From an uncultured Propionibacterium sp. (GTDB lineage Bacteria; Actinomycetota; Actinomycetes; Propionibacteriales; Propionibacteriaceae): a stretch of 64,000 bases of DNA. Below are positions 8,404-17,006 of the stretch, piece after piece. A model generated the notes under the pieces. The model made no database searches. It was not told the DNA's origin and saw only the letters and a program-made list of their open reading frames with translations. Numbering within the stretch: position 1 is the first letter of the stretch; every line of letters starts with the position of its first letter. The stretch lies in NCBI GenBank assembly GCA_938036835.1, contig CALHWB010000041.1, forward strand, positions 29,607 through 93,606, given 5' to 3'. The position numbers and the translations under genes are program-made.

Positions 8404-8928
8404 ATGACAATCAGGGCGATCGCGGTGCTGGCCCGCAACCGGGTGATCGGCACCGGGCGCGATCAGCCGTTCAAGTTCCCCGAGGACTGGGCCCGGTTCA
8501 AGCGGGTGACGATGGGCCATCCGCTGATCGTGGGACGCCGGACCCACGAGGTGATGGGGCTGCTGCCGGGCAGATTCAGCATAGTGGTCACCTCCCGTCC
8601 GCAGGCCATCTCGTTCCCGGCTGACGCCCAGGGACAGCCGCGGGGGATGGCGGTGGGTTCGATCGCCGATGCGTTGTCGGCGGGCCTGGCCCGAGACGAG
8701 GAGGTCTACGTGATCGGCGGTGGCCAAATCTACCGGCAGGCCTGGCCGTATCTCGCCGGACTGGAGATCACCTGGGTACACGCCGATGCCGAGGGCGGTG
8801 TGCTGTTTCCCGAGATAACCCCGGAGGAATGGGTGGAGACCGCGCGCACCGAACGGGGCGAATTCGATTTCGTCAGCTATCGCCGGCGTGAATTCGGCCC
8901 CGCGGACGCCGTGGGCGGGATTTGCTGA
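8404..8928 (+). CDS. folA: Dihydrofolate reductase
   Basis: 174 residues. Features are IAVLARNRVIG at the start, PEDWARFKRVTMGHPLIVGRRTHE (NADPH loop) and EVYVIGGGQIYRQAWP. It reduces dihydrofolate left by ThyA. A GAGGAGCG ribosome site precedes ATG 8404. dinB starts 14 bases after its stop. Confidence 0.95.
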   Translation: MTIRAIAVLARNRVIGTGRDQPFKFPEDWARFKRVTMGHPLIVGRRTHEVMGLLPGRFSIVVTSRPQAISFPADAQGQPRGMAVGSIADALSAGLARDEEVYVIGGGQIYRQAWPYLAGLEITWVHADAEGGVLFPEITPEEWVETARTERGEFDFVSYRRREFGPADAVGGIC

Positions 8929-8942
8929 ACCGGGGTCCTGGC

Positions 8943-10370
8943 GTGCGTCCCACTCCCTCGATCCTGCATCTGGATCTGGATGCCTTCTTCGCCGCCGTGG
9001 AGCAGCGGGACAAGCCCTCCTTGCGCGGCCGGCCGGTGGTGGTCGGCGGTATCGCCGGCCGTGGCGTGGTGGCCACTGCAAGCTATGAGGCTCGCCGCTT
9101 CGGGGTGCGTTCGGCCATGTCAACCGCTGAAGCCCGGCGCCGGGCGCCGCATGCGGCCTATCTGTCGGGCAGGTTCGCCGCCTATCGGGAATCCAGTCGG
9201 ATCGTGCTCGGCCTGTTGGCCGAGCTCAGCCCACTGGTCGAACCGCTTAGCCTGGACGAGGCCTATGTGGATCTGGCCGCCGGCGGGCATGATTGCGACG
9301 ATCCGGCGCGGTTGGGCAGGCTGGTCGCCTGGTTGCGGGCCGAACTTGGCCAGCGCACCGAGGGCCTGACCGCTTCGGTCGGGGTGGGAACGAGCAAGTT
9401 CATCGCTAAACTCGCCTCCGAGCAGGCCAAACCGGCCGGCCAGTTGGTGGTGCCCGGCGGCGCGGAGGATGCGTTGATCCGCGACCTGCCGGTGCGGGCG
9501 ATTCCCGGGGTGGGGCCGGCAACCATGGAGCGGCTCGCCCGGCTGGGGATCACCACGGTGACCGATCTGCGACGGGCCTCCGAACGTGAACTGATCCGTG
9601 AACTGGGCGGCGCGGTCGGTAGGGGACTGCGGGAATTGGCCTTCGCCCGCGACGAACGCCCGGTGCAACCCAGCCGGGAGGCCAAATCGATCTCGGTGGA
9701 GGACACCTTCGAAACCGACCTGACCGATCGGGCCGAGATGGCTGCCGTACTGGAACGCGACGCCGCCATAGTGGCCGAACGCCTGCGACGGGCCGGCCAG
9801 TTCGCCCGCACCGTGTCGATCAAGGTGCGGCTGGCCGACTACACCACCTGGACCCGGTCGCGCACCCTGGAAGGCGCCACCGATGCCACCGAACGGATTC
9901 GCGTGGTAGCGCTTGGCCTGCTGGCCGGACTGGCGGTCGAGGGCGGCGTCCGGCTGCTAGGGATCGGGGTGACCAATTTCGCCGCGGCCGCCCAGGAGGA
10001 ACTGTTCGTCACCGAGGTCCCCGATTCGGCGGTGGTGGAGCAACTCTCGGTGGGGGTACCGGTGATGCGCCGCCGCCATGGCCGGGCGGATGCCTGGCTG
10101 CCCGGGTTGGATGTCGAGCATGGTGAACACGGCCGGGGCTGGGTATGGGGCGCCGGCCATGGAGTGGTGACCGTTCGTTTTGAAACCCGGCTCACCGGGG
10201 TGGGGCCGGTCCGCTCGCTGCCGGCCGGCGACCCGCTGCTGCGACCGGCCGACCCCCTGCCGTTGGCCTGGCGATTGCCCGCCGAATCGCCCCAATCGTC
10301 GTCTAGTCCACCGTCGCCGGCTACGGATGCGGCCATGCCGGACGGGGGAGCCTGCCCGCATGCGGATTGA
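8943..10370 (+). CDS. dinB: DNA polymerase IV (Y-family)
   Basis: 475 residues from GTG 8943; TTG 8922 is an alternative seven codons earlier. The palm motif ILHLDLDAFFAAVEQ and the catalytic SLDEAYVDL are intact, followed by the helix-hairpin-helix region IPGVGPATMERL and a little-finger domain. The C-terminal end is extended by a Pro/Ser-rich tail of about 40 residues and I see no clear clamp-binding motif there. It performs translesion synthesis. A strong hairpin follows. Confidence 0.92.
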   Translation: MRPTPSILHLDLDAFFAAVEQRDKPSLRGRPVVVGGIAGRGVVATASYEARRFGVRSAMSTAEARRRAPHAAYLSGRFAAYRESSRIVLGLLAELSPLVEPLSLDEAYVDLAAGGHDCDDPARLGRLVAWLRAELGQRTEGLTASVGVGTSKFIAKLASEQAKPAGQLVVPGGAEDALIRDLPVRAIPGVGPATMERLARLGITTVTDLRRASERELIRELGGAVGRGLRELAFARDERPVQPSREAKSISVEDTFETDLTDRAEMAAVLERDAAIVAERLRRAGQFARTVSIKVRLADYTTWTRSRTLEGATDATERIRVVALGLLAGLAVEGGVRLLGIGVTNFAAAAQEELFVTEVPDSAVVEQLSVGVPVMRRRHGRADAWLPGLDVEHGEHGRGWVWGAGHGVVTVRFETRLTGVGPVRSLPAGDPLLRPADPLPLAWRLPAESPQSSSSPPSPATDAAMPDGGACPHAD

Positions 10371-10421
10371 TCGACGGCCGGCCGGTTGGCCATCGGGGCG
10401 CCGCGATTCGCCGGCTTGAAA

Positions 10422-10459
10422 GCGCCCAGCCGCCCCGGCGTCGCGGTGCGGCTGGGCGC
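10422..10459. terminator. Bidirectional hairpin between dinB and the P450 gene
   Basis: A perfect 12-bp inverted repeat (GCGCCCAGCCGC and its complement) with a 14-nt loop sits between two convergent stop codons. No T-run follows. It is likely to end both transcripts. Confidence 0.65.
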
Positions 10460-10504
10460 CCGGGTCGTCCCGGAGCATCCGTAGCCTGGGCGTTCGCCAA
10501 CCGG

Positions 10505-11623
10505 CTAGCCCAATCTCACCAGCACCCGCTGGTAGCCGCCGACCGGTGGCAGTTCGCGCTCGGTGGGCCCAACCAGTTCAATGGCGGCGGCATGGCCGAG
10601 CAGCGCTCGGGTGAAGATCCGTAACTCGAGACTGGCCAATGGCCGCCCCGGGCACATATGCGGACCGACACCGTAGACCAGGTTATGGGGCGCGTTCTGC
10701 TGGGGGCGGAAGGCCTCCGGATCGCCGAAGACGCGCGGATCGCGGTTAGCCGCGGTCCAGTTCAGCACGATTCGCTGACCAGCAGATATGGGGCAGCCGG
10801 ATACTTCGGTATCCGTGGTGGCGATGCGACGATTCGACACGAAGGGGTCGTCGATGCGCAGGATCTCGTCGATGGCCTGATCGAGCCGTTGATCGTCCAG
10901 TTCGCGGAACTCGCCGAGCGACTCGGGATGAGTGGCCAGCCAATGGGTGACCACGCCCACGCATAGCGCCATCGAGCCCAGATCTCCGCCAGTCCAGTTG
11001 CGCAAGATCGAAACCAGGATCGCGCGGGCATCCGGTCTACCGTCGTAAACCAGCGCGATTAGTTCCCCGGTGACGTCGTCGCCGAACTCGCCGCTGGCCA
11101 GGCGCGGGCCGACGACCTCCTCGATGATCTGGTCATAGGCTTCGGCGACCAGCCGGGTGCGGGCCAGTTCCCCGGATCGGGCGGCGCTATGGTTGTCGGC
11201 CATCCAGGCCAGCAGCCGGGGTTCCAGCTCGGCAGGCCAGCCAAGCCAAACGGTCATGGCTCGAACCGCGTATCGGGAACCGAGGTCGGCGACCGCGTCC
11301 AGTACCTGGCAGGGCGAGGTAGCCGCAAGCAACTCGGCGGCCACCCGCTGCAGGCGGGGCTGCAACTCGGCCATCCGCTGTGGGGTGAAAAAGGGATCGA
11401 TCAATGCCCGGTAGCGGGCATGCTCGGGGCCATCCAGGCCATTGGGTACCTGCCGGAAACGCGATACGGCGCTGGAAAAGGTGCCCGGATCTGTCGCGAT
11501 CTGGGTGACGTCGCCGTGCCGGGCGACGATCAGCGTACCCTGCTGGTTGCGGGAGATTCCGGCTTCCCGCAGCGCATCATAGTCGAGTCGGGGGTCGGTG
11601 GGATCCTGATCGTAGACGCTCAC
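10505..11623 (-). CDS. Cytochrome P450
   Basis: 372 residues from GTG 11623, with TAGAAT seven bases upstream (leaderless). The haem loop is YGVGPHMCPGRPLA with the Cys ligand, and the ExxR motif is EILR. The I-helix block reads NWTGGDLGSM, so the usual acid-Thr oxygen-activating pair is not present in standard form. At 372 residues it is short for a bacterial P450 (about 400). Substrate cannot be read from sequence, and no ferredoxin or reductase gene is nearby. Confidence 0.88.
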   Translation of the reverse strand: MSVYDQDPTDPRLDYDALREAGISRNQQGTLIVARHGDVTQIATDPGTFSSAVSRFRQVPNGLDGPEHARYRALIDPFFTPQRMAELQPRLQRVAAELLAATSPCQVLDAVADLGSRYAVRAMTVWLGWPAELEPRLLAWMADNHSAARSGELARTRLVAEAYDQIIEEVVGPRLASGEFGDDVTGELIALVYDGRPDARAILVSILRNWTGGDLGSMALCVGVVTHWLATHPESLGEFRELDDQRLDQAIDEILRIDDPFVSNRRIATTDTEVSGCPISAGQRIVLNWTAANRDPRVFGDPEAFRPQQNAPHNLVYGVGPHMCPGRPLASLELRIFTRALLGHAAAIELVGPTERELPPVGGYQRVLVRLG

Positions 11624-11729
11624 ACCGACGATTCTAAGGGGTACTAGGGATTTAATGAACTTATCCGGCTGCCTGTGGCCCAGATCGGCTGTCGTGCGCC
11701 GTCAACCGTGCGAGCCGGATCCCGGGATG

Positions 11730-11811
11730 TGCCGGAGAAGGGAGTCGAACCCTCACACCTTGCGGTACAGGAACCTAAATCCTGCGTGTCTGCCAGTTCC
11801 ACCACTCCGGC
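11730..11811 (-). tRNA. tRNA-Leu (anticodon TAG)
   Basis: On the minus strand the acceptor GCCGGAG pairs with CTCCGGC, followed by discriminator A. The anticodon stem-loop is CAGGA-TTTAGGT-TCCTG, giving anticodon TAG. A long variable arm typical of leucine tRNA precedes the T-loop GGTTCGACTCC. CCA is not encoded. A degraded piece of the same tRNA lies near 16.7 kb. Confidence 0.93.
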
Positions 11812-11841
11812 CTGCCCGTGGTCGGGCCGAACCAGCATAGT

Positions 11842-12327
11842 TCACGAATGCCCCAAGCCCAGCTCCCGGCTCAGCCGTGTCACGTGTCCGGTCGCCCGCA
11901 CATTGTACTGGGCCAGCGCGATGGTACCTTGGCCGTCGGCGCCGACATCGATCAGGAAGGTGGACCGCAGCACTCCTTCGAGGATCTTGCCGTAGAGCCT
12001 TTTCGTGCCCCAGGCGCCGTAGGCGCCGATCGTCTCGTGCCGTTGGTCGCCCAATAGCACCAGACGCAGTTCCTTGCGATCGCGGAATCTGCGGAGTGCC
12101 TCCGGCGGATCAGGCGAGATACCGATGATGTCAATGCCGGCGGCCAGGAAATCCTCGCGGGCGGCGGTGAAATCCACCGCCTGGGTGGTGCAACCGGGGG
12201 TCATGGCTGCCGGATAGAAGTAGACGATCACCTTGCGTCCAGCGAAGTCGGACAGCGAGACCAGACGACCGTCGGCGTCCGGCAGGGTGAATGCTGGGGC
12301 AAGGTCGCCCCGGGCGAGCTGCGTCAT
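11842..12327 (-). CDS. bcp: Thiol peroxidase, Bcp/PrxQ-type peroxiredoxin
   Basis: 161 residues from ATG 12327, with TATCGT six bases upstream (leaderless). The peroxidatic Cys46 is in YPAAMTPGCTTQA. The second cysteine found five residues later in two-Cys Bcp proteins is replaced by Val, and no other cysteine occurs in the protein, so it must work as a one-Cys enzyme with an external thiol. It reduces peroxides in the cytoplasm. Confidence 0.9.
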   Translation of the reverse strand: MTQLARGDLAPAFTLPDADGRLVSLSDFAGRKVIVYFYPAAMTPGCTTQAVDFTAAREDFLAAGIDIIGISPDPPEALRRFRDRKELRLVLLGDQRHETIGAYGAWGTKRLYGKILEGVLRSTFLIDVGADGQGTIALAQYNVRATGHVTRLSRELGLGHS

Positions 12328-12430
12328 GCACTCACGATAGGCCATGGGTATCGTCGGGCGCGCGACGACCGCGCAGGGAATTAGGGAATAGGCTAAGGCC
12401 GAAGAACTTCGAACCGCAGTGGAGGACACC

Positions 12431-12760
12431 GTGGCCCGTAACCAACGCACTCCGGAACAGATCCGAGCCGAGATCGCCGCACACCGGCATGCCATGACGG
12501 TCGGAATCGAGGGCCTCGTCTCCGAGGTACACCCGACTGCCGTCAAGGGCCGTGCCATCAAGGACGCCAAGCAGGCCATCGCGAACACCCGAGACATGGT
12601 GACCGAAACGATCGAGGAGTCGCGCAGCTATTTCGTCGATGAGGGTGGGGTGCGCTGGAACAATGTGGGCACCGTCGCGTTGATCGTGGTCGGTTCCTTG
12701 GCCGTGCTCGGGGTAATCGGGGGTACCGCGGCCCTGATCCGCAAGGTGTCAAGCCGATGA
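12431..12760 (+). CDS. DUF3618 domain membrane-anchored protein
   Basis: 109 residues from GTG 12431, with GGAGG just upstream. The N-terminal RTPEQIRAEIAAHRHAM is the DUF3618 signature, and one transmembrane helix (about residues 78-102) lies at the C terminus, leaving the helical part soluble. The role is unknown. The pairing with the following GroES-like gene, whose ATG overlaps its stop by four bases, suggests a joint function at the membrane. Confidence 0.8.
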   Translation: MARNQRTPEQIRAEIAAHRHAMTVGIEGLVSEVHPTAVKGRAIKDAKQAIANTRDMVTETIEESRSYFVDEGGVRWNNVGTVALIVVGSLAVLGVIGGTAALIRKVSSR

Positions 12761-13149
12761 GCGAGCCGATGGTCGGCGATCCTGCCGAGCCGGGCAGCCA
12801 TGCCGCGACCAGCCAGATGGCCGCAGCCGAACCCAGCAGCCCGCTGCCGATCCAGATGCTGCACGACCGCGTCCTGGTCGATCCCGACGCCGAGAGCGAA
12901 CGGCGCAGCTCGGGCGGCATTCTGATCCCAGCCACCGTGCGGATGGATCGCAAGCTGGCCTGGGCCAAAGTGGTCGCCATCGGCGCTAGCGTGCGCACCG
13001 TCAAATTGGACGACCGGGTGCTGTTCGATCCGAGCGAACGGGCCGAGGTCGAGTTGCGCAACAAGTCGTATGTACTGCTGCGGGAGCGCGATCTGCATGC
13101 GGTGGCCGCCGAGCGACTCAGCGATGCCGATACCGGCTTGTATCTGTGA
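12757..13149 (+). CDS. GroES-like (Cpn10 fold) protein
   Basis: 130 residues. After an Ala/Pro-rich leader of about 30 residues the Cpn10 fold starts with IQMLHDRVLVDPD, followed by SSGGILIPAT (the mobile-loop position) and LDDRVLFDP. The canonical co-chaperonin mobile loop is replaced, and no groEL is nearby, so it is probably not the housekeeping GroES. It overlaps the DUF3618 gene by four bases. Function unknown. Confidence 0.78.
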   Translation: MSEPMVGDPAEPGSHAATSQMAAAEPSSPLPIQMLHDRVLVDPDAESERRSSGGILIPATVRMDRKLAWAKVVAIGASVRTVKLDDRVLFDPSERAEVELRNKSYVLLRERDLHAVAAERLSDADTGLYL

Positions 13150-13268
13150 TACCCGGCGATCGTCGTAGCGCGCCCGGATCGATCTGCGAGCGCATCGGGC
13201 CGGCTCGGACGAGCCTGGGTCAGGATTTCATGTTCGGTGAGAACCTGCGCTAAAGTTCCTGTTTGCGC

Positions 13269-13341
<73 letters not shown>

Positions 13342-13918
13342 CTCAACGATCGGATCCCGGCCCCGCGGTCGGGACCCGATGGCTTTCCGGGACCGCACGC
13401 GGCACCTACGTCCGGGGCCAAGCGGACAGCGGGTCGTCGGCGTTCCAGGAACCTGCCAGGCGTGGGTCGTCGCCGACTCCGGCCGGGCACCCGGTGCTTC
13501 GCGAATCACCGGCTCAATGGCTTTGCCACGCCAGGTGGGGTATTGGAGACCGAATCGCCGCGCAGCGAGATCTGGGCGACCACGGCCCACATCACCCGAG
13601 GCCGGCTCAGCCAAGGCAAGCCAGAACCTGAGCGCCGGGCCGGCGACTCACCACCGGCGATCCTTGTGAGCCGATCTGGTGGACAGCGGCTCGTCTGCAG
13701 CGATGACCCGTTTGCCAGACAGCATGGCCAATGATCGAGCAAGATCGGCGGCTGAGAGCGCCTCCGAAAAGCCCAGAGTGGGTCCGCCCGCCGTTGCCGC
13801 CAATCGCGGACGGCACCAGGCGGGTACGGCGGTGGTGGGCGTGGATATGAGACGCCCTCTGGTGGTCCGGTGGGTTCCTGGCGGTGCCGATGCTATCCAG
13901 GCGGCCAGGGCCGGGCGG
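13342..13918. other. Gene-poor stretch after tRNA-Lys with possible gene debris
   Basis: No convincing gene in about 580 bases. On the minus strand around 13650-13850 a stretch reads GFSEALSAADLARSLAMLSG, with normal-looking residue composition but no start or recognisable family. It could be a decayed 3' piece of another toxin or immunity gene of the adjacent operon. No tandem repeats are evident. Confidence 0.35.
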
Positions 13919-14317
13919 TCAACTGAACTGGTCCAGCGGAAGGTCCTGCCAGTCCTGGAAGACATCGGAGGCCTCGTCGTCGGCGCGCAGCACCCGGCCC
14001 AGGCCCTGACCGGGATTGCCGACCCAGACATCGGCGGCGTCCGGATCGAACAGCTGCCGGATCGCGACCACCAGTTTGGCCACGTAGGGCCGGTCGCCCT
14101 CGATCAGCACGATCCCGTCGTCGAGCACCACCCGCTGGAAGTCGTACTCGGTTTGGGTGGTGTCCCATTGCAATGCGGTGTGGGTTTCGTCGCGGCGTTC
14201 GACATGCGGTTGCGCACCCGCGAACGACAGCCGCCCCAGGCCCTGCTCGACCTGCTCGGCCGTCAGGTTGAACCGGGACGAATCGGCCCGGAAGACCCCG
14301 ATCATCCGATGACTCAA
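13919..14317 (-). CDS. Putative immunity protein of the toxin operon
   Basis: 132 residues from ATG 14317. It follows the toxin gene by 49 bases on the same strand, the usual place of an immunity gene. Acidic residues dominate (many Asp/Glu), as in many inhibitors of nucleases. The sequence contains QTEYDFQRVVLDDGIVLIEGDRP and resembles no family I can name. Function is inferred from position and charge only. It is the last supported gene of a five-gene minus-strand operon. Confidence 0.5.
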   Translation of the reverse strand: MSHRMIGVFRADSSRFNLTAEQVEQGLGRLSFAGAQPHVERRDETHTALQWDTTQTEYDFQRVVLDDGIVLIEGDRPYVAKLVVAIRQLFDPDAADVWVGNPGQGLGRVLRADDEASDVFQDWQDLPLDQFS

Positions 14318-14366
14318 CTCAATACTCCTCGCCTGGCAGCGACCGTTGGCCGCGGTGCCTCCTACC

Positions 14367-14975
14367 TCATGGTACGTACTTCACCTCGAAGGGAAAGTCT
14401 GGCCCCATCTTGTCACGGATATACTTGGTCAGATAACGCTGTGCCTCGGGTGTGTTGGTGATGAATTCCACCTTGGTCGCTGGTGTGGCTGGATCGTCGA
14501 TGACAGCTTTGTATCTGACCAACTCGTCGTCCAGGTCCTTCCGGAGGAAATCCGGCCCGTTGCCCTCATAGGGTGATTTGCCTGCACCGGGGTCGCGCAC
14601 CGCCTTGGAATCCTTGATCACTACTTCGTTACCGCGCACCTCAATGCTATCCGCCCATATCTTCTCTCCCGAACCAGCGGTCAACTCGTACTCGGTATTA
14701 CCGCAGGTCCGGCGTTGGTATTGTGCGTCCACACTTGATCCTGTCGAGGCCCTCTTGGTCTTGAGGCCATTCATCCATTTTTTGATCTTGGCGGTATCCC
14801 ACTGCTGCGGGGCGCCGGGCGAGCCGGTCGGATGCCGAGCGGTGCCACCACCTGGCAGCGTCTTGATCGCGGTGGTGCCCAGCGCGCCGGCCGTGACCAC
14901 CACGTATGTGACCGCCGGTACCGCCCGCACCAAGATGCCGGCACCGACCGAGACGACTACGAGTTCACCTGCCAT
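14367..14975 (-). CDS. Toxin with restriction-endonuclease-fold C-terminal domain
   Basis: 202 residues. A hydrophobic segment (about 5-34) is followed by a linker and a C-terminal domain from about residue 60. The domain shows Glu96 in TEYELTA, Asp109 in WADSIEV and Asp122-Ser-Lys124, the spacing of E, D and DxK in endonuclease-fold polymorphic toxins (Tox-REase groups). The ending FITNTPEAQRYLTKYI...VKYVP is also typical of such domains. It begins 7 bases after the stop of the WXG100-like gene, although in related effectors the two parts are usually one polypeptide. A nuclease activity is inferred. Confidence 0.6.
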   Translation of the reverse strand: MAGELVVVSVGAGILVRAVPAVTYVVVTAGALGTTAIKTLPGGGTARHPTGSPGAPQQWDTAKIKKWMNGLKTKRASTGSSVDAQYQRRTCGNTEYELTAGSGEKIWADSIEVRGNEVVIKDSKAVRDPGAGKSPYEGNGPDFLRKDLDDELVRYKAVIDDPATPATKVEFITNTPEAQRYLTKYIRDKMGPDFPFEVKYVP

Positions 14976-14982
14976 TTCGCAC

Positions 14983-15462
14983 CTATAGCACCAGCGCCGA
15001 GACCGTTCGCGCCTCAGCGCTAAGCAGCTTTGCGTGCACGAGACGACACCTAGGTAGGAAGGAGGCGCGGTCCCACGGCCAAGCCAGAAGTGCGGTCGCC
15101 CGCTCGTAGTGCTCAGCGACGCCGGTCAGTTCGTCCACTACGAGCTGCTTGAACTCGGCCACCGTCTCGTTGGCCTTCCGAAGGCCCCGGGCAACCCCCT
15201 CGCAGAAGGTTACATAGGCTGCCAGTGAGGTGGGATTGCTCTCGCCAGCCATGTAGTCGCGGAAGTTGTCGGTGGCGGGGGTGTCGTTGTGGCTGAGTAC
15301 ATATCGCACCGAGTCGGACAGCTCACCACCTACTCTGCCCGCCTCGCGGGCGGCTTCATCCCAGTCGGTGGCCAGTTCGAGTAGGTAGTCCTCGTTTATC
15401 TGCGGCCATCCGATGGGTACGAAGAAGCGCATCAGATTCGCCTCCTCGGGAAGTGTGATCAC
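14983..15462 (-). CDS. WXG100-like N-terminal secretion domain protein
   Basis: 159 residues. It resembles the helical N-terminal domain of CpnT-like type VII effectors: MRFFVPIGWPQINEDYLLEL, then LATDWDEAAREA, then a long helical region, ending at ALLAWPWDRASFLP. The ATG at 15462 overlaps the previous stop by four bases; ATG 15432 (MRFFVPIGWPQIN) is an alternative start. The protein stops shortly before the separate toxin gene, so it may pair with that toxin as a split effector, or the two may be one gene broken by a frameshift. Confidence 0.6.
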   Translation of the reverse strand: MITLPEEANLMRFFVPIGWPQINEDYLLELATDWDEAAREAGRVGGELSDSVRYVLSHNDTPATDNFRDYMAGESNPTSLAAYVTFCEGVARGLRKANETVAEFKQLVVDELTGVAEHYERATALLAWPWDRASFLPRCRLVHAKLLSAEARTVSALVL

Positions 15463-15770
15463 GGTGGGTCTCCCGCGTCGTCTGCGATGTCGGTATTGTG
15501 CTCCTCGACGCGTTGGTAGGCTTCGCCTGTCACGGTCAGTTCGCCGCCCTCGGCTTTCAGGCCAGCGCGCAGCCCCTGAACCACCTTTTCGCTGCCGTCG
15601 CGTAGCCCGTTCAGGTTCCGTGCCATCGCCAAGTCAACCGCCGATAACCAGCCGGTGCCAGCGGCCTGCGCTGAGGTGTTCGCGACGGCCGCCTCCAGCG
15701 CAGGCAGGGCGTCGGAGGAGTTCTCGAAGTCCTGGCCCGACCGTTTCCAGGATTGCCACTCGAACCTCAT
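15459..15770 (-). CDS. Small ESX/WXG100-like helical protein
   Basis: 103 residues, mostly helical, with Trp at positions 5 and 8 near the start and GTGWLSAVDLAMARNLNGL in the middle. Size, composition and position between a YbaB-like gene and a WXG100-like effector fit a secretion partner that forms a helical pair. It overlaps its neighbours on both sides by four bases, so the operon is translationally coupled. No WxG tripeptide is present; the fit rests on context. Confidence 0.5.
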   Translation of the reverse strand: MRFEWQSWKRSGQDFENSSDALPALEAAVANTSAQAAGTGWLSAVDLAMARNLNGLRDGSEKVVQGLRAGLKAEGGELTVTGEAYQRVEEHNTDIADDAGDPP

Positions 15771-16078
15771 GAACCGTCCCAGTCACGGGCACGGGCGACG
15801 ATCTCATCGAAACGCGCGCGGGCCACCGCGGTATCCGCCTCGATGCGACGCAGTACCTCGGCCTCGGGATGGTCTTGGACGAAAGCCAGCATTCGCGTCT
15901 CGTAGCTCTCCAACGCTTGGTTGACTGCCTCGATCACCGCTCGCTGGAAAGCGGAGTACCGGGCAGGAACCAGCGAACTGTCAGCCTCAATGGCTGACAG
16001 CCGGCCGTTTCGAACCACCACTCGCACGCTGGCATCCGAGGACTCACCCTCAGCCTGTACGACCTCGTCATCCGCCAT
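15767..16078 (-). CDS. YbaB/EbfC-like protein heading the toxin operon
   Basis: 103 residues from ATG 16078. It has the YbaB-like pattern SVRVVVRNGRLSAIEADSSLV followed by a long amphipathic helix. Such small proteins often start type VII secretion effector operons in Actinobacteria, where they may act as chaperone-like or regulatory factors. The equivalent gene heads the second module at 42.0 kb. The overlap with the next gene indicates one transcript. Confidence 0.55.
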   Translation of the reverse strand: MADDEVVQAEGESSDASVRVVVRNGRLSAIEADSSLVPARYSAFQRAVIEAVNQALESYETRMLAFVQDHPEAEVLRRIEADTAVARARFDEIVARARDWDGS

Positions 16079-16261
16079 GATCTGCGCCTCCGCTGCATAT
16101 GGTAGAACCTCACGGGTGCAGCGGCACCTGTCACCAGTCCAATCGCGAGGGTCGTGCCGCAATCCCCGGGCCCCAACGCGCTCGACCGGCCATGTCCCAA
16201 GGCTGCGCATTCGGCATTCAATGCTTGCCCGCAGTCCTCGGTCAAGCTCCGTCCAGCAGTG

Positions 16262-16671
16262 GGCGTCGCGGCTGCCCGGCCTTGTCACGATCACCTTGAC
16301 CGCTATCGTCTATGCGATCTTCCTGGCTCCGGCCATCGCCCTCAGCGGTTGGTCACGGCTCACCAATCCGCTGCAGCACATAGTGGTGCCGGGTGTGACG
16401 GTGGTGGTGTGGCTGATCTGGGGACCGCGCGGGCGCGTCAACCGACACGTGCTGCCGCCAGCGCTGGTCGTCTCGATGGCTTGGATGGCGGCCATGCTTG
16501 CTGCGCGGGACCATCGACGGCACCTACCCGTATGGCTTCACCAACGTCACGGTTCATGGATACGGGGTCGTGGCGGTTGGGCTGGGCATGACCCTGCTCC
16601 TCGGAGTGGCGATCATGTGTGCGTTCTGGGGTGGGGACGTGGCGCTGCTGCGAGCGGTGAGCCGTCGTTAG
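16262..16671 (+). pseudogene. Decayed Pr6Pr-family membrane protein
   Basis: From about 16262 one frame reads VTITLTAIVYAIFLAPAIAL and VVPGVTVVVWLIWGPRGRVN, hydrophobic segments of a Pr6Pr-type (FAR-17a/AIG1-like) membrane protein. Near 16505 the frame is lost, and the remainder continues in another frame as TIDGTYPYGFTNVTVHGYG up to a stop at 16671. The family's first helices are missing. The gene is therefore 5'-truncated and frameshifted. Confidence 0.6.
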
Positions 16672-16679
16672 GGGCATCC

Positions 16680-16730
16680 GAAGGAAGTCGAACCCTCGCA
16701 CCTTGCGGCATAGGAATCTAAATGCTGAGT
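16680..16730 (-). pseudogene. tRNA-Leu fragment
   Basis: This 51-base stretch aligns without gaps to 11737-11787 of the intact tRNA-Leu with 44 identities. It covers the T-arm, variable arm and anticodon loop but lacks the 5' half and the acceptor. It cannot fold as a tRNA. It is either debris from an integration event at a leucine tRNA or a remnant carried by a mobile element. Confidence 0.65.
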
Positions 16731-17006
16731 TACGTGGCTGCCGGGCTGCCCAGCGCCCACCGGGCCCCTTTCGCCGGTTGCTCCTATGCCGCCATCATCG
16801 TGCTGGAGGTCTGCGACACCTGCCGGCCCCTCATCTGGGCTGCGGCGAATCGAGTGAGGCATGCCAGGGCGATCGGGGACGATCCAATCGGTCGCTGCCG
16901 GTCGGCCATCGGGTTGCGCCGGGAGTCGCGAGCGATGGCTTGACAGGCGGGGAGACAGGGAGCAGCAGACCGGAGATATCCTGATCGAAGCTCTCAAGGA
17001 GACGCA

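Noticed and set aside
7777..9123. 448-codon minus-strand frame opposite thyA and folA
   Set aside because: Shadow of conserved genes; Arg/His/Gly-rich composition and no ribosome site.
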